From Pleurotus djamor (Eukaryota; Basidiomycota; Agaricomycetes; Agaricales; Pleurotaceae), in assembly GCA_029747585.1 (NCBI GenBank), contig JAPEVF010000062.1:1-60022 (forward strand): a stretch of 60,022 nucleotides of DNA, read 5' to 3'. The notes under the pieces were generated by a model that did not search any database, was not told the DNA's origin, and worked only from the letters and a program-made list of their open reading frames with translations. Shown here piece by piece: positions 1 through 10,565 of the stretch (position 1 is the first letter of the stretch; each line of letters opens with the position of its first letter). The position numbers and the translations under genes were made by a program.

Positions 1-259
1 GATCGAGTCTAATGCATCAACGATACAAAGCGCCGTCGAGCGCCCACATTTCATCATCGCATCGTATCGACCGACAAAGCTCAATCCCACTCACACTCAC
101 AAAAANGAACTTTCTTTACTGATACAGTGGATTCAGTGAAAAAATNAAGAGATGACAAAAAGCAAGACTAGAAAAAAAAACGAAGGGAGAGTAATGATAA
201 GAGATAGGGTCAACGAAAAGGGGGGGTCCTTTTTCGCCGTACAGCAACGACGACGCTTT

Positions 260-3055
260 CTACTTGGACTCTTTCGCCTTGGCAGCCATCTAAAAAAACA
301 CCAAAATCAGTCAACCATCCCACAGCATCCCCCACCACACGAGTGATGAAGGAAGACAAAACAAGGGGAGGGAGGGGAACTCACCAAATTCAACGCCGAC
401 CCCGCCTTGAACCACTCAATCTGCCCCTCATTAAACGAATGCGCAAGCTCAATCTCCTCCTTCGTCCCATCCGCATGCTTCACCGCCAACACCAAATTCT
501 TCCCCGGCGCGAAACTCTCCAAGCCCAAAATATCCACCTTGTCGTCCGGACGAATCCTCTCGTAATCCGCGGGNTCTGCAAACGTCAACGCGAGCATACC
601 CTGTTTCTTCAAGTTCGTCTCGTGGATACGCGCAAAGCTGCGGACGATGATAGCGAGACCACCGAGGAAACGGGGCTCGAGGGCGGCGTGTTCACGGGAA
701 GAGCCCTCACCATAATTATGATCACCAATGACAACCCACTTGATGCCCTTTTCACGGTACGCAGCCGCCGTCTGGGGAACACCTCCCCATTCGCCCGTAT
801 ACTGGTTCTTCACCTTGTTCGCCTCGCCGTTCTCCGAGTTGATCGCGCCAATGAGACAGTTCTGCGAGATGTTTTCGAGATGGCCGCGGTACTTGAGCCA
901 GGGTCCACCAGCCGAGATATGGTCGGTCGTGCACTTGCCCTGGACCTTGATGAGAATGGGGAGGTCGGTGGGAGTCTTGCCGTCCCAGGGGGTGAACGGC
1001 TTGAGGAGCTGGAGACGATCGCTAGTGGGGCTGACGGCGACTTGGACAGAGGCACGGTCTTCNGGAGGAGCCTGGAACGTATTTTCACCGGGGTCATATC
1101 CACGGGGAGGAAGCTCNTTNCCNGTAGGNGCAGTAAACTTGAATTCCTTGCCNTCAGCACCCTTGAGCGTATCAGTGAGGGGGTTGAAGCGGAGATCGCC
1201 GGCAAAGACCATAGCAGTGACCAAATCGGGGGAGGCAACGAAGGCGTGCGTGGCGGGGTTGGCGTCGTTACGGCCGGTAAAGTTGCGGTTGTACGAAGTG
1301 ATGACTGCACGCATAAACAAATCAGCCAACCATCCCACACCAAAAAAAANNCCGGAAAAACATACTCGAGTTGGGTTCACCCTTCTTCACATCCCTACGA
1401 TCCCACTGTCCGATACACGGTCCACAAGCGTTAGCCAAGACGAGTCCACCGACATCCTCAAAGGCGGCCATCTGGCCATCGCGAGCGATGGTAGCGCGGA
1501 CCTGTTCCGAACCAGGGGTGATGGTGAACTTGCTCTTGACCGACAAACCGTGTTCCTTGGCTTCCGTGGCGATAGAGGCAGAGCGGGACATGTCCTCATA
1601 CGAAGAGTTGGTGCACGAACCGATCAAACCGACCTTGAGTTCCGTGGGCCACTTGTTCTCCTCGACGGCCTGGGCAAACTTGGAGATGGGGGTGGCGAGA
1701 TCGGGGGTNAAGGGACCGTTGATGTGGGGCTCGAGTTCNGACAAGTTCTATACCAAAAAACCCATCNATNTNCCNATTGCACCCAAGATGGACAAGACAA
1801 ACTCACGATTTCAATGTGCTGATCATACTCGGCCGACTCGTCNGCCTTGAGGTTGTGGGCAAAGCGGGCGGCATAGTTGGCAATGTCGGTCCTCTTGGTC
1901 GCGTTGAGGTAGTCGGCCATACGGTTGTTGAAGGGGAAGAGCGAGGTGGTTGCGCCAATTTCGGCACCCATATTGCAGATGGTGGCCATACCGGTGCACG
2001 AAAGACTCTCCAAGCCGGGACCCTTGTACTCGACAATCGCGCCGGTTCCACCCTTGACNGTCAGGATGCCTGCGACCTTGAGGATGACATCCTTCGGCGA
2101 NGTCCANCCGTTGATTTTGCCGGTAAGGTTNACNCCAATNACCTTGGGACACTTNANNTCCCAAGGNANNCCNGCCATNACGTCNACGGCATCGGCACCA
2201 CCGACACCACAGGCAATCATGCCAAGACCACCTGCGTTGGGCGTGTGGGAGTCGGTACCGATCATGAGACCGCCTGGGAAGGCNTAGTTTTCGAGGATGA
2301 TTTGATGGATGATACCCGAGCCAGGCTTCCAGAAACCGAGTCCATACTGGCGATAGAGTTCGGTAAGTAACCNNNAANTANACGAGTAAGTAGACATAGN
2401 TTACCTTNGCNGTNGCGGTAGCCAAAAAGTCGTATACCTCCCTGTTGATGTCGATAGCGCGNGCCAAGTCCTTGACACCGCCAATTTGGGCNTCGATGAG
2501 ATGGTCGCAGTGGACGGTGGTGGGGACGGCGGCGGTGTCCATTCCAGCGGACATGAACTGGAGAATGGCCATCTATAGAACTTTGACGTCANNANGTGCG
2601 TCGAGATGACGTAAACGGGAGATGTAGTGACCTGAGCGGTAGCNTCCTGGCAGGCNACTCGCTGGANANGAGAGNNNGNTNAGTNACTGGNGCTACGACG
2701 ACCGGAAGNGGTACTNACGTCTGGTCTGAGTTTGAGGTAGGAGATGCCGCGCTCAATGTCCTGGCCATGTGGGTCATCGAGATGGCCGTAGAGGATCTTT
2801 TCGGAGAGAGTCAAGGGTCTCTGCAGCCTAGCACNCTGTCAGCAGCGAACACGTAGTCAGTCAGAGGTAAACNCACCGCGAGCGAACGACNGCGAGGTTG
2901 TCCTCGATGCGCTGGTAGTTTATGTATGCATCCTTTTCGAGGAGACTCATTGGGACTTTGGTATCTCCGATGCGCTCTGGGGCTGCGGTGGCCATACCAG
3001 CTGCCCTGCGCTGGATGGTGCGGAGGGCAGTGGCCGTGCGATTTGGATTGAACAT
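260..3055 (-). CDS. ACO1: Aconitate hydratase, mitochondrial (multi-exon)
   Basis: Converts citrate to isocitrate in the mitochondrial TCA cycle. The start is an ATG at 3055 followed by a basic, Ser/Thr/Ala-rich leader ([20 protein letters not shown]) that looks like a matrix-targeting presequence. Iron-sulfur cluster cysteines are visible in [11 protein letters not shown] and ACGPCIGQW. Substrate-site blocks [30 protein letters not shown] and [19 protein letters not shown] are intact. At least six introns interrupt the gene. The last one (about 290-385) separates SALNL from a short terminal exon encoding MAAKAKESK and the stop at 260. Several N bases fall inside exons but conserved blocks read through them. 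It is divergent from the DAHP synthase gene, with 533 bp between the start codons. Exact internal splice sites around 2400-2720 are uncertain because of N bases. Confidence 0.95.
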
Positions 3056-3588
3056 GGCTTGTCTCTGTGGCCGTCAGAGACGATGAGGAAGGGGGAGGGA
3101 GGAGACGATGATGTTGGAGGAGTGAAGGAGAGTTCCGGGTTGGAGCGGTGNCATTTTTAACGGGATATGGTCCACGTGATTGGNTGTCGATAACCGGGGA
3201 GCCAATGAGGAATGCTGGATTAAAGAGGGACCGCCGCTGTCCGTGCAGGTCGTCCGACGTCCGCACTGGCACCGAAACACGGCATCCGTCGACCCCGTTC
3301 AACGTAAAACGAGCCCCCTCACTCTCATTACTCTCGGCGATGGACAACAGACTAATGCATGGGNAAGAGGCACCGAGACCAACTCTCAAGTAACCGGCAG
3401 ATGCGGGGGAATGGGGGAAGCGGAGGGGATAGNNGATGGTGTTGGGTACCGGATGGTTGGGGTGAGTGTGTCAAGAGGGGATTGGATACGTGTTCGAGTC
3501 ACATCGATGAGAGCGACGAGGGAGGGGACTTGAAAAAACGAATGAGCCAAGTCACTCACTCATCGATCTCTTTTTTTCCTCTCCCGCC
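3056..3588. promoter_or_regulatory. Bidirectional intergenic region between aconitase and DAHP synthase
   Basis: This 533-bp gap separates two divergently transcribed metabolic genes and must hold both promoters. The stretch just upstream of the DAHP synthase ATG is strongly pyrimidine-rich (tctctttttttcctctcccgcc), a common feature of highly expressed fungal promoters. No clear TATA box was found on either side, and no separate gene is evident. Confidence 0.5.
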
Positions 3589-4842
3589 ATGTCACCTTTT
3601 CGATTTCCTGTTCCTCCAGACCTTGTCGACGCCATCCAAGATCGTCGCGTCATCGGCTACGATCCACTTGTGCAGCCGGCGCTCCTTGTGCACGAGTTGC
3701 CCACATCAGCCGAATCGAAGGAGACGATTGGCTTGGCGCGGTACCACGCAGCCCAAATCCTCAACGGCAGCTCTGACCACATCCTCGTCATCGTTGGCCC
3801 GTGCTCAATCCACTCCCCCGCACAGGCTCTGCATTATGCACGCCTCCTCAAACCCCAGATCGATGCNGGNCGATGGCCCAATCTCCTCATCATCATGCGG
3901 GCCTACTTTGAAAAGCCGCGCACCACCGTCGGGTGGAAAGGCCTCATCAACGATCCCTCCATCGACGGCTCCTTCCAGATAAACACCGGCCTCCGCACAG
4001 CCCGCAAACTCCTCTGCGACCTGACGCACATGGGCATCCCCGTCGGCAGCGAACTCCTCGACACCATCAGCCCCCAGTACATCAGCGACCTCATCTCCTG
4101 GGGCGCAATCGGCGCACGCACAACAGAATCACAACTCCACCGCGAACTCGCCTCAGGCGTCTCCTTCCCCATCGGCTTCAAAAACTCCACAGACGGCACC
4201 ATCTCCACCGCCATCGACGCAATGCGCTCCTCCTCCCACCCACACGCATTCATGGGCGTAACAACAAACGGCCTCGCCGCAATCGTAAAAACCCGCGGAA
4301 ACAACGACGTACACATCATCCTCCGCGGCGGCGCAACAGGTCCCAACTACTCCTCCCCCCACATCCTCGATGCCGTCCAAAAAATCCAAAAATCCGCATC
4401 CCGCGAGTTCCCCAGCATCATGGTCGACTGCAGCCACGGAAACTCCCAAAAGAACCACAACAACCAACCCCTCGTCCTCTCCGACCTCGCACGCACCCTC
4501 GCTTCCGGCGACCCACACGCACGCCATGTAACCGGCGTCATGATAGAGTCCAACATCTACCCAGGACGCCAGGACGTTCCCAAGGACTACACGGCTGCAA
4601 ACGACCCACTCGTGAACGGCACGCAAACAGTCGCCGATGTCACACAAATCCCACAATCAACAACTCGCACCCTCAAGTATGGCGTCAGTATCACAGACGC
4701 ATGCGTCGATTGGCAGACAACCCTCAACATGCTCGATGAACTCAATGAGGTTCGTCCTTTCCATTCTCTCTTTGATTCCCTGCTGATTCCACACCCACAG
4801 GCCGTCGAAAAACGCAGACAAGCCCTTGCTGCTGCAACCTAG
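3589..4842 (+). CDS. 3-deoxy-D-arabino-heptulosonate-7-phosphate synthase (class I, Aro3/Aro4 family)
   Basis: Catalyses the first step of the shikimate pathway, condensing phosphoenolpyruvate and erythrose-4-phosphate in the cytosol. The ATG at 3589 gives MSPFRFPVPP. Class I signatures are all present: GYDPLVQPALL, VIVGPCSIHSPAQAL, IMRAYFEKPRTTVGWKG, GARTTESQLHRELASG, FPIGFKNSTDGT, DCSHGNSQKNHNNQP, GVMIESNI and YGVSITDACVDW. From memory, residues such as GSELLDTISPQY and FMGVTTNG resemble the tyrosine-regulated Aro4 branch more than Aro3, but this is not proven. A likely in-frame 51-nt intron lies at 4750-4800 (gttcgt...cccacag), so the mature tail would read LNE-AVEKRRQALAAAT. The rest appears to be one long exon. 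Length, about 400 residues after splicing, is normal or slightly long for the family. Confidence 0.95.
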   Translation: MSPFRFPVPPDLVDAIQDRRVIGYDPLVQPALLVHELPTSAESKETIGLARYHAAQILNGSSDHILVIVGPCSIHSPAQALHYARLLKPQIDXXRWPNLLIIMRAYFEKPRTTVGWKGLINDPSIDGSFQINTGLRTARKLLCDLTHMGIPVGSELLDTISPQYISDLISWGAIGARTTESQLHRELASGVSFPIGFKNSTDGTISTAIDAMRSSSHPHAFMGVTTNGLAAIVKTRGNNDVHIILRGGATGPNYSSPHILDAVQKIQKSASREFPSIMVDCSHGNSQKNHNNQPLVLSDLARTLASGDPHARHVTGVMIESNIYPGRQDVPKDYTAANDPLVNGTQTVADVTQIPQSTTRTLKYGVSITDACVDWQTTLNMLDELNEVRPFHSLFDSLLIPHPQAVEKRRQALAAAT

Positions 4843-5260
4843 ACCACCCATATACAGTCCATATGTACTCTATGTATACACCATGTATGTTCTCCGAATG
4901 TATCTGATCCGTTTGTATTATGGGGATCCCGTCTAATCCATCCCCCACCCCCACCTCCGCGCCGCTTACCCCGATGCCAAGAGTTATGTGATTCCGTTCC
5001 GTTCACGTAAACCCCCTCCTTCCCCTCAATTCCCCTCAATTCCATACTTACTTCCCCATTCCGATCATCAGTCTCGACCCATGAGTGAACCCATCGGCTA
5101 CCACTTCCCTGACAGAACCTCCGCGCATCCAACGCCTCCTCCCTTCTAAAGTTCTACTCGAATCCAAAATCCATTTCATTTCGCACGTAAAAACACCACT
5201 TCACCACTCGTCCTTTCGAAAAACCAATAGCATCTTCCACTTCAAGTTCGAGTCGTTCCT

Positions 5261-5295
5261 TCCCACTTCCCACTTCCCACTTCCCACTTCCCAGT
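5261..5295. repeat. 7-bp tandem repeat (TCCCACT, 5 units)
   Basis: Five consecutive 7-bp units read directly: four perfect TCCCACT and a final TCCCAGT. It is one of six short arrays of the same period between 5.2 and 7.9 kb. Confidence 0.9.
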
Positions 5296-5372
5296 TAACT
5301 TCTAATCCGTTGAAGCCTACGCCCATGCCCACAATCCATTCAACCATTCGAGTCTCCACACCCTCGACCAAT

Positions 5373-5393
5373 CCTCAGGCCTCAGGCCTCAAC
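5373..5393. repeat. 7-bp tandem repeat (CCTCAGG, 3 units)
   Basis: Two CCTCAGG units are followed by CCTCAAC. The array is short, but shares the 7-bp period of its neighbours. Confidence 0.7.
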
Positions 5394-6036
5394 GCATCGT
5401 GATTCAAGATCAACCCCCATACCCTCCTGAGTCCTGAGTTTCCTCCACTCTACTCTACTCTCGTAAACGACAAGGAGATCACAATGTCCATCAACACCAA
5501 TGACGCTACATAATGGATGAATTTCCTCATGCAAGCCACGGCATCAAGTCCGCGTTTACCCACATGATCATTGATGATGCTCCCGCTGAATCCTGATGCA
5601 TATGCTTGTACATTATACTCACCCCCAAAGTCTTAGTTACGAAGTCAGACCTGAACGTTGAAGCGTTGAAACGTTCGATGCTCGAACCTTGATCCACTTG
5701 AACGCCAGTGTAAGTTGTAACCGGGAGAACAGCGCCTGTACTATGTCTGACCTCATATATCATACACCACCACCACCACCACCAGATGCACAGATGGAAG
5801 ACGACGCTCAACTTCCTTTCCCTTCTCGACCCCTTCAAACCTCTCCACCCCTTCAAAGTTCACGGACAGCCTACAAAACGTGATTATGAGTATCACACAT
5901 CTGCATATCCTCCTATACCTATACGCATCCTCATCCTAATACCAATAGAGTAGACTCGCTTCAAACTTCGAAAATAATCGAACTTCTAAAATAATCGAAC
6001 TTCGAAATGATCGACGTCGATGAAAACGCGGAACAG

Positions 6037-6078
6037 GTAAACAGTAAACAGTAAGCAGTAAACAGTAGGCAGTAAGCG
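6037..6078. repeat. 7-bp tandem repeat (GTAAACA/GTAAGCA, 6 units)
   Basis: Six units: GTAAACA, GTAAACA, GTAAGCA, GTAAACA, GTAGGCA, GTAAGCG. The variants show that units have diverged after expansion. Confidence 0.9.
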
Positions 6079-6686
6079 TGAGTGCAACTTTGAAAGTTCA
6101 AAGTTGGAACTTCCTACCCACCCTTCTTTCTTTTCTCGTAGCCTCGTCAAGCCTATACATCCTATACATCCTATAAAACATCCTTTCTCACCAGCACCCA
6201 ACCTCTTCTTCCTCCCAACCTCCCATCCTCCGAAGTATGTCCTCCTCCTCCTCCCTCTTCATCCTCTCCTTCTCCCGCCCACCTGCTTCAAACGGAACAA
6301 AGCTACAAACGTCGCTTAAGAATTTATCCTTTACACTCTCTAAAAACAATTTTATTTATTTAGATAACACCATTCATGGTTCATCTGCATCCGGCTTCAA
6401 GCTTCAAGCATCAATTCCCCCCCCCCTCTTGCCCTCCCCCCTCTTGCCCTGAGTCCCCTGCTGAGTGTCTTTGGAGTGTCTACTCTAACAAATGGCGAGA
6501 CGCCAACGGATAATTTCATTTCCCCAGAATCGTCGTGTAAGTAAAAAGTCTAAGACTCCAAGTCACATCATCATCACCAAGTGAGTGAGTTCTTGCCTCT
6601 TGCCCACATGCCCCCCTGCTCCAGCCTCCCTCCCGCTGATGCTACTATGCTCGTAAGTACCGTCGAAGCTTACTAGCTCTAGACCT

Positions 6687-6729
6687 AAACGTTGAACGTT
6701 GAACGTTTGAACGTCGAACGTCGAACGTT
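6687..6729. repeat. 7-bp tandem repeat (GAACGTT/GAACGTC, 6 units)
   Basis: Units are AAACGTT, GAACGTT, GAACGTT, one extra T, GAACGTC, GAACGTC, GAACGTT. Related GAACGTT-rich strings occur at about 5654 and 9078, and 14-15-mers from this array recur at 37953-37967 (inverted) and 38688-38701. Confidence 0.85.
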
Positions 6730-7178
6730 CAAACCTTGAATTTTTTTTAAACCTTGAATCTTTTTTCTGAACGCCATACCAGAACGCAAGTTACGGAACA
6801 CCCCAACACCAATGCTACTGAGTAAGTGTAACCCTCAAACTGCCCTCAAATGCAAATGCCACATGCAAAGCGGGAGGGTAGCGCCTTCATCCTTCTTTAG
6901 AACACACCCACCAGAATGGCAATGGCAGACGACGGTTTTTTTTTCTCTTTCTCTTTGTCTTTGTCTTTCTCTTTCTCTTCTCGCACTTACTCCAAGGAGT
7001 CAGGACGTGGACAGGACGTGATGCATCTGCGGGCATGGAGTTGATGGACGCGGACAGCAAGCGTTCCATTATCGACCATCCCGTAGAGTGATCAATTATT
7101 CAATTATTCAAGCTTCAAACCTATAAAGAATACTTACATCCCTTCACGGCCTCCATCCTTCCTCATCCTCACCAGTAC

Positions 7179-7206
7179 CTACTAACTACTAACTACTAAC
7201 TACTAA
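7179..7206. repeat. 7-bp tandem repeat (CTACTAA, 4 units)
   Basis: Four perfect CTACTAA units. It lies just upstream of the region that aligns with the 5' part of the downstream HsbA-like gene. Confidence 0.9.
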
Positions 7207-7249
7207 CCGGAACCTCCCAACCCACACCCACTGATCCACCCGATTGCAT

Positions 7250-8115
7250 CCTCCAGCTTCTACATCCTTACATCTCCCCATGTTCAATTAAACCCTTCCT
7301 CCTCGCCATCCCCTTCGCCTTCTCCACCATCACCGCCTTCTCCACCCCTCTATCACCTCCCCCACCTTCCACCTTCCAACCCACCCACTCTCTCGAGTCT
7401 CTCCAACACCACAGTCGCCCCTACCAATCCCAATCTCCCCACCTCTGAAATCCAAATCCAAATCGAAAGAAGCGCGACCGCGGTCTTACTTACTCAACAT
7501 AAATAAAATAAGCAAGCAATCGTTTCCAGAACCACCATACTTAACCGACTTCATCATTGAATCCATCCAACGCTTCGCAACCACAGTCAAACGCTCTCCA
7601 AGACTCCCCAATCCACCCCCCAAAAAACCACTCCCACCCCACCTTTCAGGAAGCTTCCGGAATCCGTACGTACCATTCATCATCGAATATCTCAATGACA
7701 GGCACCCTGTGTACTACTCATAACTCATAGCCTTACACCCATTCCCGATCAATAATAACGATTCTACGAACGCAGACAACAGCAACCCAGAAAATCCAAG
7801 ATCCAAAATTCAATATGCGGAATGCCAAACTCCCTCTCTGAAGCCGACCATACCGTCCTCCATCCTCCATCCTCCATCCTACGTCCTACTTCCTATCCAA
7901 GCTATCCAATGATGCTATAGATAGAGAAGACCTAGAACCAACCGCCGAATCGGACGCTGCTATGAAATTCCTACTTATTTAAACAATACGATCGCTCAAC
8001 GTCGACAGTTCAACATTGAACTTGCAGTTCCGTGAGTCAGCAAGGCAGCAAGAAACACACCCTCCAAACCTTCCTCCCCAGCAACTCCTCGGAACGGCGT
8101 GTACGGCGTAACGGT
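7250..8115 (+). pseudogene. Decayed relic of an HsbA-like gene
   Basis: This stretch is collinear with the HsbA-like locus at 9.5-10.0 kb but heavily eroded. Shared landmarks in order are the hydrophobic leader (AAACCCTTCCTCCTCGCCATC), CGAACGCAGACA followed by GAAAATCCAA, a CTGAAGCC block, GAAGACCTAGAACCA (downstream GAAGACTTGGAACCA) and CAGCAAGAAACAC followed by CCTCCAAACC. No open frame survives across these blocks. A 7-bp array (7854-7895) sits between the alignable parts. It most likely arose by tandem duplication of the downstream gene and its promoter, then lost function. Confidence 0.6.
7854..7895. repeat. 7-bp tandem repeat (CATCCTC type, 6 units)
   Basis: Units are CGTCCTC, CATCCTC, CATCCTC, CATCCTA, CGTCCTA, CTTCCTA. 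The array lies inside the decayed HsbA-like relic, where the intact-looking copy has no such expansion. Confidence 0.85.
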
Positions 8116-9480
8116 GTGGATTTGCATTTGCATTGTTTTGCTGGCCGTTGGGCCAATTGATCATGGCCCTTCTTGGAAATCCTGAAGACGAACGGTACCC
8201 ATGCGCACCTATGGGACGTGGTTGATTGATCTTGATCCAATTTCCCCTACACGGACAGTTTTTGGGGTCTCAAATAATGCCGCACATAGCTACCACTACT
8301 CTATGACTTGAACATGATGCATGACCCTTCGATCATGACATGGGCCGCTCTTTCTACACAAGTTCGTCTGTCGCCCCCGAATGCTAAACCGCGTATTCAA
8401 ACCATCAAACCACGCACGAACACAACTTTTCTTACCCTCGCCGAGGCTCAAGATCTCGGTCATACACTTTACCACTAAACGCACTACTCATTGCATCACG
8501 CTCAGTGCTCACACCCGGGAAATCTCAAATCCACTGGCAATGGCATGCAAAAAATGCTTCAACAGTCGAGCGGACTCTACGCTCCTTCGTCTCTTTGGAA
8601 ATTACATATTCAGTTGAGTGGTTTCTTCCAAGTCCTACCTCCTTATCTGCTAGTGCTACACATCTGATACACATTCTCCGAGTTTTCCTCCCTAAAAACT
8701 CCATACACAAATTTCAATCAACCCCTCTCAACCGTCTGCTCATCTCATCAACAAAAAGAAAGTCGTCGATAGTCAGCCTTCAATTTACGGTTTCTCCAAT
8801 TTATCAGCCAATCACCAACCCTCAACTTCTTACTTACTCAAAGTACTCTGCAAACGTTGCCTAGAGGGTACGAAATACCATTCATGGTTCATCAGGCTTC
8901 AAGATCAATCCCCCCCTCCCCTGCTGAGTCTACTCTAGCAAATGGCGAGGAGATCGTATCGACGCTAATGGATGATTTCCGCAGATTGTCGTCCAAGTCA
9001 CATCATCAAGCGAGTTCTTGCCCACATGCTCCAGCCTCCCGCTGATGCTAGTACCGTCAAAGCTTAGCTAGACCTGAACGTTGAGTGTTCGAACCCCTTG
9101 AATTTGAACGTCGTACCTGAACGGAACACGCCAACGCCAATGCTAGTAGCCCTCAAATGCAACCGGGAGGTAGCGCCTCCTTCATCCTTCTTTAGAATAC
9201 ACACCCACCACTGAGATGGCAATGGCAGACGACCGTCACGGTTCTTTTCTCTTTCTCTTTCTCTTCTCGAACTTACTCCAAGGAGTCAGGACGTGGACAG
9301 GACGTGATGCAATCTGCGGACGTGGATTTATCCATTTGCAAGTTGATGCGACGCGGACAGCAAGTGTTCCATTATGCATTACTTATCGACCATTCCCGTA
9401 ACTCTAGAGTGATCAATTATTCAAATATTCAAGCTTCAAGCCTATAAAGAATACTTACATCCTTCACGGACTGACCTTCC
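8116..9480. other. Intergenic DNA with a duplicated promoter-like segment
   Basis: No gene is recognised. From about 8870 to 9440 the sequence is a diverged copy of 6360-7110. Shared strings include CCATTCATGGTTCATC, AAATGGCGAG, CCTCCCGCTGATGCTA, TTCATCCTTCTTTAGAA, GAATGGCAATGGCAGACGAC (gagatggcaatggcagacgac here) and GGAGTCAGGACGTGGACAGG. A CTATAAAGAA box at about 9442 lies in a position suited to driving the downstream HsbA-like gene. The part from 8116 to 8870 shows nothing recognisable. Confidence 0.5.
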
Positions 9481-9525
9481 AACCCACACCCACCGATCCA
9501 CCCGATTGCATCCTCCCGCTTCTCA

Positions 9526-10264
9526 ATCAAACCCTTCCTCCTCGCCATCCTCTTCGCCTTCTCCCCCTTCACCACAACCCCACTTTGCCCCAAGCTTATG
9601 GCTTATGTACGTACCGTACCAACTACGTTTCATGCATCGAATACCCCGATGGTCATGACACCCGTTGTCCTCACACCCATCCCTGATTCCTCATTAACAT
9701 TCCTCGTTCCCGAACAGAACGCCCAGCGAATTCTCGATACAGTAATCGCCAACGCAGACACAGCGACCCAGAAAATCCAAACCGCGAAAACCCTCACTGA
9801 AGCCCACAGCCATACCATCCTCTCCCCTCTCCACGTTAGAAGACTTGGAACCAGCCGCCGACGATGCTATGAACGCCGTACGTCCTCATAATTCGATAAT
9901 TCATTTCTTCCCTTAACTGACCTCACGAACCACAAACTCCTACTTAAATAATCGCTCAACCTCCAGTTCGTCAGCAAGAAACACGCCCTCCAAACCGTTC
10001 CCATTCTCCTCGGAACCGCCGCCACCATCGCCTACGGGGACCTAAAACGCCTCGATACGGCCACAACAAAAATGTACGATGCGCTTTTGCTTGCTATCTG
10101 GGTAAGCACATATGTCCAAATGACATCTACTCTACTGAATGTATTGTTTCACTTACGTTTTCATATACTGCTAGCCCGCGCTTTTCGATGAGACCACGAA
10201 ATTGAAGAACCACGTCCATGCGGTTATCGAAGCTGGTGCCGCAGCGTTTGCCAACCCCCTTTGA
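9526..10264 (+). pseudogene. HsbA-like (hydrophobic surface-binding / cell-wall mannoprotein-like) gene, probably disrupted
   Basis: Reading starts with a hydrophobic leader (SIKPFLLAILFAFSPFTTT). It continues with EQNAQRILDTVIANADTATQ, then a block LEDLEPAADDAMNA, exon 9967-10101 (FVSKKHALQTVPILLGTAA and on to LLLAIW) and exon 10175-10264 (PALFDETTKLKNHVHAVIEA to the stop). Introns at 9878-9966 and 10102-10174 have GT-AG ends. The all-alpha pattern and the VSKKHALQTV and AVIEAGAAAFA motifs fit the HsbA family of small secreted fungal proteins that coat hydrophobic surfaces. Two defects are visible. No in-frame ATG precedes the leader, and the LTEAHSH block and the LEDLEP block are in different frames (shift near 9820-9840). 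It may be a recent pseudogene or carry sequencing errors. A decayed copy lies upstream. Confidence 0.6.
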
Positions 10265-10565
10265 ATGGTAAGTAAATGGAACTTTATCGGCTCTTCACCG
10301 CAACCATTGAACCATCCCTTTTACCTACACGTTATGCACTCTATGATATCCCGTCCATTCATGGTTCAATACTTCTCGGTTTATGCCAGTTCGCATGAAC
10401 CAACCTCCCTTTGATTCCGTGTGTAATTCATCTGTAGGTCCGTCACCCTGACCCTCGGATAGCACACGTCGTTTCCCTCCTAGATCATGATCACATGCAT
10501 TCCCTACACCACATAGAGTACATCTATCCACAACGCCAGTACACACCAAGTCCCTACCCAAAGGT

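Larger units (their letters stand above)
4843..7200. other. Gene-poor, repeat-rich intergenic DNA
   Basis: No convincing protein-coding gene was found. The stretch carries several short tandem arrays, a CAC trinucleotide run at about 5766-5783, and diverged copies of a segment that recurs upstream of the HsbA-like gene. One recognisable copy lies at about 5330-5800 and another at about 6360-7100. Shared landmarks include GACCTGAACGTTGAA, CTCCCGCTGA and AACCGGGAG followed by AGCGCC. Small open frames here are Ser/Pro/Leu-rich translations of pyrimidine tracts and are not supported. Confidence 0.6.

Noticed and set aside
343..1822. Long plus-strand open frames of about 360 codons over the aconitase gene
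   Set aside because: They are antisense shadows of the conserved aconitase exons; the minus strand carries the catalytic motifs.
3933..4739. 268-codon Arg/His/Pro-rich open frame inside DAHP synthase
   Set aside because: Out-of-frame shadow of a GC-rich coding exon with biased codons; the DAHP synthase frame has every family motif.
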